Below, one piece after another: positions 52,081-64,000 of a stretch of DNA of 64,000 bases. A program made the translations under genes and the position numbers. The first letter of the stretch is position 1; every line of letters starts with the position of its first letter. The stretch comes from Apoderus coryli (lineage: Eukaryota; Arthropoda; Insecta; Coleoptera; Attelabidae). The stretch lies in the NCBI GenBank assembly GCA_911728435.2, contig OU452217.1:310001-374000 (forward strand), given 5' to 3'. The notes under the pieces were generated by a model that had not been told where the DNA came from, ran no database searches, and worked only from the letters and a program-made list of their open reading frames with translations.

Positions 52081-55000
52081 AATATAAATAACACAATTTC
52101 TTAACTAAACGCTCTAATTCGTTCTAAATTGCTTTTTTATGCTTATTCTAATTTCTTTTTACTAATAAATTTAGTTTTAAATTCTAAAAGAGAAAGCAGC
52201 TTTTTGGTAGAAACTTTACTTTTTAAATCTAAATAACACAATTTCTTAACTAAACGCTCTAATTCGTTATAAATTGCTTTTTTATGCTTATTCTAATTTC
52301 TTTTAACTAATAAAATTTAGTTTTAAATTCTTAGAGATAAAACAGCTTTTTGGTAGACACTTTACTTTTTAAATATAAATTACACAATTTCTTAACTAAA
52401 CGCTCTAAATCGTTCTAAATTGCTTTTTTATGCTTATTCTAATTCCTTTTTACTAACTAATTTAGTTTTAAATTCTTAGAGAGAAAACAGCTTTTTGGTA
52501 GACACTTTACTTTTCAAATATAAATAACACAATTTCTTAACTAAACGCTCTAATTCGTTCTAAATTGCTTTTTTATGCTTATTCTAATTTCTTTTAACTA
52601 ATAAAATTTAGTTTTGAATTCTTAGAGAGAAAAGAGCTTTTTGGTAGACACTTTACTTTTTAAATATAAATAACACAATTTCTGAACTAAACGCTCTAAT
52701 TCGTTCTAAATTGCTTTTTTATGCTTATTCTAATTTCTTTTTCCTAGTAAAATTTAGTTTTAAATTCTTAGAGGGAAAACAGCTTTTTTGTAGAAACTTT
52801 ACTTTTTAAATCTAAATAACACAATTTTTTAAATAAACGCTCTAATTCGTTCTAAATTGCTTTTTTATGCTTATTCTGATTTCTTTCTACTAATAAATTT
52901 AGTTTTACATTCTAAAAGAGAAAACAGCTTTTTGTTAGAAACTTTACTTTTTAAATGTAAATAACACAATTTCTGAACTAAACGCTCTAATTCGTTCTAA
53001 ATTGCTTTTTTTATGCTTATTCTAATTTCTTTTTCCTAATAAAATTTAGTTTTAAATTCTTAGAGAGTAAACAGCTTTTTGGTAGAAACTTTACTTTTTA
53101 AATCTAAATAACACAATTTTTTAAATAAACGCTCTAATTTGTTCTAAATTGCTTTTTTATGCTTATTCTAATTTCTTTTTACTAATAAATTTAGTTTTAC
53201 ATCCTAAAAGAGAAAACAGCTTTTTGTTAGAAACTTTACTTTTTAAATCTAAATAACACAATTTCTGAACTAAACGCTCTAATTCGTTCTAAATTGCTTT
53301 TTTTATGCTTATTCTAATTTCTTTTTCCTAATAAAATTTAGTTTTAAATTCTTAGAGAGTAAACAGCTTTTTGATAGAAACTTTACTTTTTAAATCTAAA
53401 TAACACAATTTTTTAAATAAACGCTCTAATTTGTTCTAAATTGCTTTTTTATGCTTATTCTAATTTCTTTTTACTAATAAATTTAGTTTTACATCCTAAA
53501 AGAGAAAACAGCTTTTTGTTAGAAACTTTACTTTTTAAATCTAAATAACACAATTTCTGAACTAAACGCTCTAATTCGTTCTAAATTGCTTTTTTTATGC
53601 TTATTCTAATTTCTTTTTCCTAATAAAATTTAGTTTTAAATTCTTAGAGAGAAAACAGCTATTTTGTAGAAACTTTACTTTTTAAATCTAAATAACACAA
53701 TTTTTTAAATAAACGCTCTAAATCGTTCTAAATTGCTTTTTCATGCTTATTCTAATTCCTTTATACTAATTTAGTTTTAAATTCTTAGAGAGAAAACAGC
53801 TTTTTGGTAGACACTTTACTTTTTAAATATAAATAACACAATTATTTAAATAAACGCTTTAAAATCGTTCTAAATTGCTTTTTTATGCTTATCCATATTT
53901 CTTTTTACTAACAAATTTAGTTTTAAATTCTTAGAGAGAAAACAGCTTTTTGGTAGACACTTTACTTTTTAAATATAAATAACACAATTTCTTAACTAAA
54001 CGCTCTAATTCGTTCTAAATTGCTTTTTTATGCTTATTCTAATTTCTTTTTACTAATAAATTTAGTTTTAAATTCTAAAAGAGAAAGCAGCTTTTTGGTA
54101 GAAACTTTACTTTTTAAATCTAAATAACACAATTTCTTAACTAAACGCTCTAATTCGTTATAAATTGCTTTTTTATGCTTATTCTAATTTCTTTTAACTA
54201 ATAAAATTTAGTTTTAAATTCTTAGAGAGAAAACAGCTATTTTGTAGAAACTTTACTTTTTAAATCTAAATAACACAATTTTTTAAATAAACGCTCTAAA
54301 TCGTTCTAAATTGCTTTTTCATGCTTACTCTAATTCCTTTTTACTACTTAATTTAGTTTTAAATTCTTAGAGAGAAAACAGCTTTTTGGTAGACACTTTA
54401 CTTTTTAAATATAAATAACACAATTATTTAAATAAACGCTTTAAATCGTTCTAAATTGCTTTTCTATGCTTATCCATATTTCTTTTTACTAACAAATTTA
54501 GTTTTAAATTCTTAGAGAGAAAACAGCTTTTTGGTAGACACTTTACTTTTTAAATATAAATAACACAATTTCTTAACTAAACGTTCTAATTCGTTCTAAA
54601 TTGCTTTTTTATGCTTATTCTAATTTCTTTTTACTAATAAATTTAGTTTTAAATTCTAAAAGAGAAAGCAGCTTTTTGGTAGAAACTTTACTTTTTAAAT
54701 CTAAATAACACAATTTCTTAACTAAACGCTCTTAATCGTTCTAAATTGCTTTTTTATGCTTATTCTAATTTCTTTTTCCTAATAAAATTTAGTTTTAAAT
54801 TCTTAGAGAGAAAACAGCTATTTTGTAGAAACTTTACTTTTTAAATCTAAATAACACAATTTTTTAAATAAACGCTCTAATTCGTTCTAAATTGCTTTTT
54901 TATGCTTATTCTAATTTCCTTTTACTAATAAATTTAGTTTTACATTCTAAAAGAGAAAACAGATTTTTGTTAGAAACTTTACTTTTTAAATCTAAATAAC

Positions 55001-58000
55001 ACAATTTCTGAACTAAACGCTCTAATTCGTTCTAAATTGCTTTTTTTATGCTTATTCTAATTTCTTTTTCCTAATAAAATTTAGTTTTAAATTCTTAGAG
55101 AGAAAACAGCTATTTTGTAGAAACTTTACTTTTTAAATTTAAATAACACAATTTTTTAAATAAACGTTCTAAATCGTTCTAAATTGCTTTTTCATGCTTA
55201 TTCTAATTCCTTTTTACTAATTTAGTTTTAAATTCTTAGAGAGAAAACAGCTTTTTGGTAGACACTTTACTTTTTAAATATAAATAACACAATTATTTAA
55301 ATAAACGCTTTAAATCGTTCTAAATTGCTTTTTTATGCTTATCCATATTTCTTTTTACTAACAAATTTAGTTTTAAATTCTTAGAGAGAAAGCAGCTTTT
55401 TGGTAGAAACTTTACTTTTTAAATCTAAATAACACAATTTCTTAACTAAACGCTCTAATTCGTTATAAATTGCTTTTTTATGCTTATTCTAATTTCTTTT
55501 AACTAATAAAATTTAGTTTTAAATTCTTAGAGAGAAAACAGCTATTTTGTAGAAACTTTACTTTTTAAATCTAAATAACACAATTTTTTAAATAAACGCT
55601 CTAAATCGTTCTAAATTGCTTTTTCATGCTTATTCTAATTCCTTTTTACTACTTAATTTAGTTTTAAATTCTTAGAGAGAAAACAGCTTTTTGGTAGACA
55701 CTTTACTTTTTAAATATAAATAACACAATTATTTAAATCAATGCTTTAAATCGTTCTAAATTGCTTTTTTATGCATATCCATATTTCTTTTTACTAACAA
55801 ATTTAGTTTTAAATTCTTAGAGAGAAAACAGCTTTTTGGTAGACACTTTACTTTTTAAATCTAAATAACACAATTTCTTAACTAAACGCTCTAAATCGTT
55901 CTAAATTGCTTTTTTATGCTTATTCTATCTTCTTTTTACTAACAAATTTAGTTTTAAATTCTTAGAGAAAAAAAAAGCTTTTTGGTAGACACTTTACTTT
56001 TTAAATATAAATAACACAATTTTTTAATTAAACGCTCTAAATCGTTCTAAATTGCTTTTTTATGTTTATTCTAATTTCTTTTTACTAACAAATTTAGTTT
56101 TAAATTCTTAGAGAGAAAACAGCTTTTTGGTAGACACTTTACTTTTTAAATATAAATAACACAATTTCTTAACTAAACGCTCTAAATCGTTCTAAATTGC
56201 TTTTTTATGCTTATTCTAATTTCTTTTTACTAACAAATTTAGTTTTAAATTCTTAGAGAGAAAACAGCTTTTTGGTAGACACTTTACTTTTTAAATATAA
56301 ATAACACAATTATTTAAATAAACGCTTTAAATCGTTCTAAATTGCTTTTTTATGCTTATCCATATTTCTTTTTACTAACAAATTTAGTTTTAAATTCTTA
56401 GAGAGAAAACAGCTTTTTGGTAGACACTTTACTTTTTAAATATAAATTACACAATTTCTTAACTAAACGCTCTAAATCGTTCTAAATTGCTTTTTTATGC
56501 TTATTCTAATTTCTTTTTACTAACAAATTTTGTTTTAAATTTTTAGAGAGAAAACAGCTTTTTGGTAGACACTTTACTTTTTAAATATAAATAACACAAT
56601 TTCTTAACTAAACGCTCTAATTCGTTCTAAATTGCTTTTTTATGCTTATTCTAATTTCTTTTAACTAATAAAATTTAGTTTTGAATTCTTAGAGAGAAAA
56701 CAGCTTTTTGGTAGACACTTTACTTTTTAAATATAAATAACACAATTTCTGAACTAAACGCTCTAAATCGTTCTAAATTGCTTTTTTATGCTTATTCTAA
56801 TTCCTTTTTACTAACTAATTTAGTTTTAAATTCTTAGAGAGAAAACATCTTTTTGGTAGACACTTTACTTTTTAAATCTAAATAACACAATTTCTTAACT
56901 AAACGCTCTAATTCGTTATAAATTGCTTTTTTATGCTTATTCTAATTTCTTTTTACTAACAAATTTAGTTTTAAATTCTTAGAGAGAAAACAGCTTTTTG
57001 GTAGACACTTTACTTTTTAAATATAAATAACACAATTTCTTAACTAAACGCTCTAATTCGTTCTAAATTGCTTTTTTATGCTTATTCTAATTTCTTTTAA
57101 CTAATAAAATTTAGTTTTGAATTCTTAGAGAGAAAAGAGCTTTTTGGTAGACACTTTACTTTTTAAATATAAATAACACAATTTCTGAACTAAACGCTCT
57201 AATTCGTTCTAAATTGCTTTTTTATGCTTATTCTAATTTCTTTTTCCTAGTAAAATTTAGTTTTAAATTCTTAGAGAGAAAACAGCTTTTTTGTAGAAAC
57301 TTTACTTTTTAAATCTAAATAACACAATTTTTTAAATAAACGCTCTAATTCGTTCTAAATTGCTTTTTTATGCTTATTCTGATTTCTTTCTACTAATAAA
57401 TTTAGTTTTACATTCTAAAAGAGAAAACAGCTTTTTGTTAGAAACTTTACTTTTTAAATGTAAATAACCCAATTTCTGAACTAAACGCTCTAATTCGTTC
57501 TAAATTGCTTTTTTTATGCTTATTCTAATTTCTTTTTCCTAATAAAATTTAGTTTTAAATTCTTAGAGAGTAAACAGCTTTTTGATAGAAACTTTACTTT
57601 TTAAATCTAAATAACACAATTTTTTAAATAAACGCTCTAATTTGTTCTAAATTGCTTTTTTATGCTTATTCTAATTTCTTTTTACTAATAAATTTAGTTT
57701 TACATCCTAAAAGAGAAAACAGCTTTTTGTTAGAAACTTTACTTTTTAAATCTAAATAACACAATTTCTGAACTAAACGCTCTAATTCGTTCTAAATTGC
57801 TTTTTTATGCTTATTCTAATTTCTTTTTCCTAATAAAATTTAGTTTTAAATTCTTAGAGAGAAAACAGCTATTTTGTAGAAACTTTACTTTTTAAATCTA
57901 AATAACACAATTTTTTAAATAAACGCTCTAAATCGTTCTAAATTGCTTTTTCATGCTTATTCTAATTCCTTTTTACTAATTTAGTTTTAAATTCTTAGAG

Positions 58001-58999
58001 AGAAAACAGCTTTTTGGTAGACACTTTACTTTTTAAATATAAATAACACAATTATTTAAATAAACGCTTTAAATCGTTCTAAATTGCTTTTTTATGCTTA
58101 TCCATATTTCTTTTTACTAACAAATTTAGTTTTAAATTCTTAGAGAGAAAACAGCTTTTTGGTAGACACTTTACTTTTTAAATATAAATAACACAATTTC
58201 TTAACTAAACGCTCTAATTCGTTCTAAATTGCTTTTTTATGCTTATTCTGATTTCTTTCTACTAATAAATTTAGTTTTACATTCTAAAAGAGAAAACAGC
58301 TTTTTGTTAGAAACTTTACTTTTTAAATGTAAATAACACAATTTCTGAACTAAACGCTCTAATTCGTTCTAAATTGCTTTTTTTATGCTTATTCTAATTT
58401 CTTTTTCCTAATAAAATTTAGTTTTAAATTCTTAGAGAGTAAACAGCTTTTTGATAGAAACTTTACTTTTTAAATATAAATAACACAATTATTTAAATAA
58501 ACGCTTTAAATCGTTCTAAATTGCTTTTTTATGCTTATCCATATTTCTTTTTACTAACAAATTTAGTTTTAAATTCTTAGAGAGAAAACAGCTTTTTGGT
58601 AGACACTTTACTTTTTAAATATAAATTACACAATTTCTTAACTAAACGCTCTAAATCGTTCTAAATTGCTTTTTTATGCTTATTCTAATTTCTTTTTACT
58701 AACAAATTTTGTTTTAAATTTTTAGAGAGAAAACAGCTTTTTGGTAGACACTTTACTTTTTAAATATAAATAACACAATTTCTTAACTAAACGCTCTAAT
58801 TCGTTCTAAATTGCTTTTTTATGCTTATTCTAATTTTTTTTAACTAATAAAATTTAGTTTTGAATTCTTAGAGAGAAAACAGCTTTTTGGTAGACACTTT
58901 ACTTTTTAAATATAAATAACACAATTTCTGAACTAAACGCTCTAAATCGTTCTAAATTGCTTTTTTATGCTTATTCTAATTCCTTTTTACTAACTAATT

Positions 59000-61900
59000 T
59001 AGTTTTAAATTCTTAGAGAGAAAACATCTTTTTGGTAGACACTTTACTTTTTAAATCTAAATAACACAATTTCTTAACTAAACGCTCTAATTCGTTATAA
59101 TTGCTTTTTTATGCTTATTCTAATTTCTTTTAACTAATAAAATTTAGTTTTAAATTCTTAGAGAGAAAACATCTTTTTGGTAGACACTTTACTTTTTAAA
59201 TATAAATAACACAATTTTTTAAATAAGCGCTCTAAATCGTTCTAAATTGCTTTTTTATGCTTATTCTAATTTCTTTTTACTAACAAATTTAGTTTTAAAT
59301 TCTTAGAGAGAAAACAGCTTTTTGGTAGACACTTTACTTTTTAAATATAAATAACACAATTTCTTAACTAAACGCTCTAATTCGTTCTAAATTGCTTTTT
59401 TATGCTTATTCTAATTTCTTTTAACTAATAAAATTTAGTTTTGAATTCTTAGAGAGAAAACAGCTTTTTGGTAGAAACTTTACTTTTTAAATCTAAATAA
59501 CACAATTTCTGAACTAAACGCTCTAATTCGTTCTAAATTGCTTTTTTATGCTTATTCTAATTTCTTTTTCCTAATAAAATTTAGTTTTAAATTCTTAGAG
59601 AGTAAACAGCTTTTTGATAGGAACTTTACTTTTTAAATCTAAATAACACAATTTTTTAAATAAACGCTCTAATTCGTTCTAAATTGCTTTTTTATGCTTA
59701 TTTTAATTTCTTTTTACTAATAAATTTAGTTTTACATTCTAAAAGCGAAAACAGCTTTTTGTTAGAAACTTTACTTTTTAAATCTAAATAACACAATTTC
59801 TGAACTAAACGCTCTAATTCGTTCTAAATTGCTTTTTTTATGCTTATTCTAATTTCTTTTTCCTAATAAAATTTAGTTTTAAATTCTTAGAGAGAAAACA
59901 GCTATTTTGTAGAAACTTTACTTTTTAAATCTAAATAACACAATTTTTTAAATAAACGCTCTAAATCGTTCTAAATTGCTTTTTCATGCTTATTCTAATT
60001 CCTTTTTACTAATTTAGTTTTAAATTCTTAGAGAGAAAACAGCTTTTTGGTAGACACTTTACTTTTTAAATATAAATAACACAATTATTTAAATAAACGC
60101 TTTAAATCGTTCTAAATTGCTTTTTTATGCTTATCCATATTTCTTTTTACTAACAAATTTAGTTTTAAATTCTTAGAGAGAAAGCAGCTTTTTGGTAGAA
60201 ACTTTACTTTTTAAATCTAAATAACACAATTTCTTAACTAAACGCTCTAATTCGTTATAAATTGCTTTTTTATGCTTATTCTAATTTCTTTTAACTAATA
60301 AAATTTAGTTTTAAATTCTTAGAGAGAAAACAGCTATTTTGTAGAAACTTTACTTTTTAAATCTAAATAACACAATTTTTTAAATAAACGCTCTAAATCG
60401 TTCTAAATTGCTTTTTCATGCTTATTCTAATTCCTTTTTACTACTTAATTTAGTTTTAAATTCTTAGAGAGAAAACAGCTTTTTGGTAGACACTTTACTT
60501 TTTAAATATAAATAACACAATTATTTAAATAAATGATTTAAATCGTTCTAAATTGCTTTTTTATGCATATCCATATTTCTTTTTACTAACAAATTTAGTT
60601 TTAAATTCTTAGAGAGAAAACAGCTTTTTGGTAGACACTTTACTTTTTAAATATATATAACACAAATTCTTAACTAAACGCTCTAATTCGTTCTAAATTG
60701 CTTTTTTATGCTTATTCTAATTTCTTTTTACTAATAAATTTAGTTTTAAATTCTAAAAGAGAAAGCAGCTTTTTGGTAGAAACTTTACTTTTTAAATCTA
60801 AATAACACAATTTCTTAACTAAACGCTCTTAATCGTTCTAAATTGCTTTTTCATGCTTATTCTAATTTCTTTTTCCTAATAAAATTTAGTTTTAAATTCT
60901 TAGAGAGAAAACAGCTATTTTGTAGAAACTTTACTTTTTAAATCTAAATAACACAATTTTTTAACTAAACGCTCTAATTCGTTCTAAATTGCTTTTTTAT
61001 GCTTATTCTAATTTCTTTTTACTAATAAATTTAGTTTTAAATTCTAAAAGAGAAAGCAGCTTTTAGGTAGAAACTTTACTTTTTAAATCTAAATAACACA
61101 ATTTCTTAACTAAACGCTCTAAATCGTTCTAAATTGCTTTTTTATGCTTATTCTATCTTCTTTTTACTAACAAATTTAGTTTTAAATTCTTAGAGAAAAA
61201 AAAAGCTTTTTGGTAGACACTTTACTTTTTAAATATAAATAACACAATTTTTTAATTAAACGCTCTAAATCGTTCTAAATTGCTTTTTTATGCTTATTCT
61301 AATTTCTTTTTACTAACAAATTTAGTTTTAAATTCTTAGAGAGAAAACAGCTTTTTGGTAGACACTTTACTTTTTAAATATAAATAACACAATTTCTTAA
61401 CTAAACGCTCTAAATCGTTCTAAATTGCTTTTTTATGCTTATTCTAATTTCTTTTTACTAACAAATTTAGTTTTAAATTCTTAGAGAGAAAACAGCTTTT
61501 TGGTAGACACTTTACTTTTTAAATATAAATATACACAATTATTTAAATAAACGCTTTAAATCGTTCTAAATTGCTTTTTTATGCTTATCCATATTTCTTT
61601 TTACTAACAAATTTAGTTTTAAATTCTTAGAGAGAAAACAGCTTTTTGGTAGACACTTTACTTTTTAAATATAAATTACACAATTTCTTAACTAAACGCT
61701 CTAAATCGTTCTAAATTGCTTTTTTATGCTTATTCTAATTTCTTTTTACTAACAAATTTTGTTTTAAATTTTTAGAGAGAAAACAGCTTTTTGGTAGACA
61801 CTTTACTTTTTAAATATAAATAACACAATTTCTTAACTAAACGCTCTAATTCGTTCTAAATTGCTTTTTTATGCTTATTCTAATTTCTTTTAACTAATAA

Positions 61901-63410
61901 AATTTAGTTTTGAATTCTTAGAGAGAAAACAGCTTTTTGGTAGACACTTTACTTTTTAAATATAAATAACACAATTTCTGAACTAAACGCTCTAAATCGT
62001 TCTAAATTGCTTTTTTATGCTTATTCTAATTCCTTTTTACTAACTAATTTAGTTTTAAATTCTTAGAGAGAAAACAGCTTTTTGGTAGACACTTTACTTT
62101 TTAAATATAAATAACACAATTTCTTAACTAAACGCTCTAATTCGTTCTAAATTGCTTTTTTATGCTTATTCTAATTTCTTTTAACTAATAAAATTTAGTT
62201 TTGAATTCTTAGAGAGAAAAGAGCTTTTTGGTAGACACTTTACTTTTTAAATATAAATAACACAATTTCTGAACTAAACGCTCTAATTCGTTCTAAATTG
62301 CTTTTTTATGCTTATTCTAATTTCTTTTTCCTAGTAAAATTTAGTTTTAAATTCTTAGAGAGAAAACAGCTTTTTTGTAGAAACTTTACTTTTTAAATCT
62401 AAATAACACAATTTTTTAAATAAACGCTCTAATTCGTTCTAAATTGCTTTTTTATGCTTATTCTGATTTCTTTCTACTAATAAATTTAGTTTTACATTCT
62501 AAAAGAGAAAACAACTTTTTGTTAGAAACTTTACTTTTTAAATGTAAATAACACAATTTCTGAACTAAACGCTCTAATTCGTTCTAAATTGCTTTTTTTA
62601 TGCTTATTCTAATTTCTTTTTCCTAATAAAATTTAGTTTTAAATTCTTAGAGAGTAAACAGCTTTTTGATAGAAACTTTACTTTTTAAATCTAAATAACA
62701 CAATTTTTTAAATAAACGCTCTAATTTGTTCTAAATTGCTTTTTTATGCTTATTCTAATTTCTTTTTACTAATAAATTTAGTTTTACATCCTAAAAGAGA
62801 AAACAGCTTTTTGTTAGAAACTTTACTTTTTAAATCTAAATAACACAATTTCTGAACTAAACGCTCTAATTCGTTCTAAATTGCTTTTTTTATGCTTATT
62901 CTAATTTCTTTTTCCTAATAAAATTTAGTTTTAAATTCTTAGAGAGTAAACAGCTTTTTGATAGAAACTTTACTTTTTAAATCTAAATAACACAATTTTT
63001 TAAATAAACGCTCTAATTTGTTCTAAATTGCTTTTTTATGCTTATTCTAATTTCTTTTTACTAATAAATTTAGTTTTACATCCTAAAAGAGAAAACAGCT
63101 TTTTGTTAGAAACTTTACTTTTTAAATCTAAATAACACAATTTCTGAACTAAACGCTCTAATTCGTTCTAAATTGCTTTTTTTATGCTTATTCTAATTTC
63201 TTTTTCCTAATAAAATTTAGTTTTAAATTCTTAGAGAGAAAACAGCTATTTTGTAGAAACTTTACTTTTTAAATCTAAATAACACAATTTTTTAAATAAA
63301 CGCTCTAAATCGTTCTAAATTGCTTTTTCATGCTTATTCTAATTCCTTTTTACTAATTTAGTTTTAAATTCTTAGAGAGAAAACAGCTTTTTGGTAGACA
63401 CTTTACTTTT
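59000..63410. repeat. Block repeated from ~11 kb upstream (copy 2)
   Basis: This is the downstream partner of 47950-52080, sharing the private deletion GTTATAATTGC and the AATGATTTAA marker. It carries about two extra monomers near 60760-61050. These have TTCGTTCTAA-type units and a CTCTTAATCG variant, and they shift the offset from about 11040 to 11332 bp. The extra pair could be a local gain here or a loss in the partner. Confidence 0.82.
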
Positions 63411-64000
63411 TAAATATAAATAACACAATTATTTAAATAAACGCTTTAAATCGTTCTAAATTGCTTTTTTATGCTTATCCATATTTCTTTTTACTAACAA
63501 ATTTAGTTTTAAATTCTTAGAGAGAAAACAGCTTTTTGGTAGACACTTTACTTTTTAAATATAAATAACACAATTTCTTAACTAAACGCTCTAATTCGTT
63601 CTAAATTGCTTTTTTATGCTTATTCTAATTTCTTTTTACTAATAAATTTAGTTTTAAATTCTAAAAGAGAAAGCAGCTTTTTGGTAGAAACTTTACTTTT
63701 TAAATCTAAATAACACAATTTCTTAACTAAACGCTCTAATTCGTTATAAATTGCTTTTTTATGCTTATTCTAATTTCTTTTAACTAATAAAATTTAGTTT
63801 TAAATTCTTAGAGAGAAAACAGCTATTTTGTAGAAACTTTACTTTTTAAATCTAAATAACACAATTTTTTAAATAAACGCTCTAAATCGTTCTAAATTGC
63901 TTTTTCATGCTTACTCTAATTCCTTTTTACTACTTAATTTAGTTTTAAATTCTTAGAGAGAAAACAGCTTTTTGGTAGACACTTTACTTTTTAAATATAA

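Larger units (their letters stand above)
30153..64000. repeat. Right satellite array, same ~145-bp monomer, ~233 copies
   Basis: The same monomer resumes at about position 47 (TTACTTTTTAAATATAAAT) right after the insert, in the same orientation as the left array, and runs to the window end. Some variant types are much commoner here than on the left. Examples are monomers ending TCCATATTTC with CTTTAAATCG, monomers with TTCGTTATAAATTG, monomers with ACATCCTAAAAGAG and CTAATTTGTTC, and monomers with AAATGTAAATAAC after TTCTGATTTCTTTC. These types follow one another in a recurring order, which is what defines higher-order repeats. No gene, RNA gene or unrelated insertion was seen in this 33.8 kb. 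It continues beyond the window. Confidence 0.98.

Noticed and set aside
1..64000. Telomeric repeats at either end
   Set aside because: No TTAGG, TTAGGG or TTTAGGG tandem runs. TTTAG is simply part of the monomer and occurs once per ~145 bp.

Overview
The window is almost entirely satellite DNA from a eukaryotic, most likely animal, genome. About 62.2 kb of the 64 kb is one AT-rich tandem repeat. Its monomer is about 145 bp (successive units near the left edge are 143, 145, 146 and 146 bp apart) and about 23% GC, by my count of 33 G/C in a 145-base consensus. All monomers lie in the same orientation and both window edges fall inside the array, so neither end of the satellite is seen. I find no protein-coding gene, tRNA, rRNA, CRISPR array or bacterial-type operon.

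Layout: 1-28397 is the left array (about 196 monomers); 28398-30152 is the only non-satellite stretch (about 1.75 kb); 30153-64000 is the right array (about 233 monomers). Monomers fall into recurring variant types, told apart by linked differences at about seven sites. The types follow each other in repeated orders, so the array has higher-order structure made by nested block duplications. The clearest are a tandem duplication of 5096 bp (about 16865-27056, almost identical copies), a tandem duplication of about 2.9 kb (40870-46660), a tandem 869-bp hexamer (30770-32510), and dispersed block copies at offsets of about 2324, 3050, 4784, 12240 and 11040-11332 bp.

The 1.75-kb insert holds the most informative element: a minus-strand hammerhead ribozyme motif at 28440-28497. 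It has the conserved CUGANGA and GAAA core boxes, a stem II, a long stem I with an internal loop, and a very short self-complementary stem III. This form is known from Penelope-like retroelements and retrozymes of animals and plants, and it suggests the insert is, or contains, a fragment of such an element. No reverse transcriptase or endonuclease remains. The rest of the insert has a low-complexity A/T segment, a 46% GC island with six copies of an ATACGACGCC-like motif in both orientations, an unrecognised AT-rich stretch, and a perfect 8-bp inverted repeat near the right edge. About 42 bp of monomer phase is missing across the insert and no target-site duplication is visible, so it did not arrive by a simple clean insertion or has been rearranged since.

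The array could be (peri)centromeric heterochromatin, given its AT content, its length and its near-nucleosomal monomer, but nothing in the sequence proves this. The species cannot be named from the sequence.
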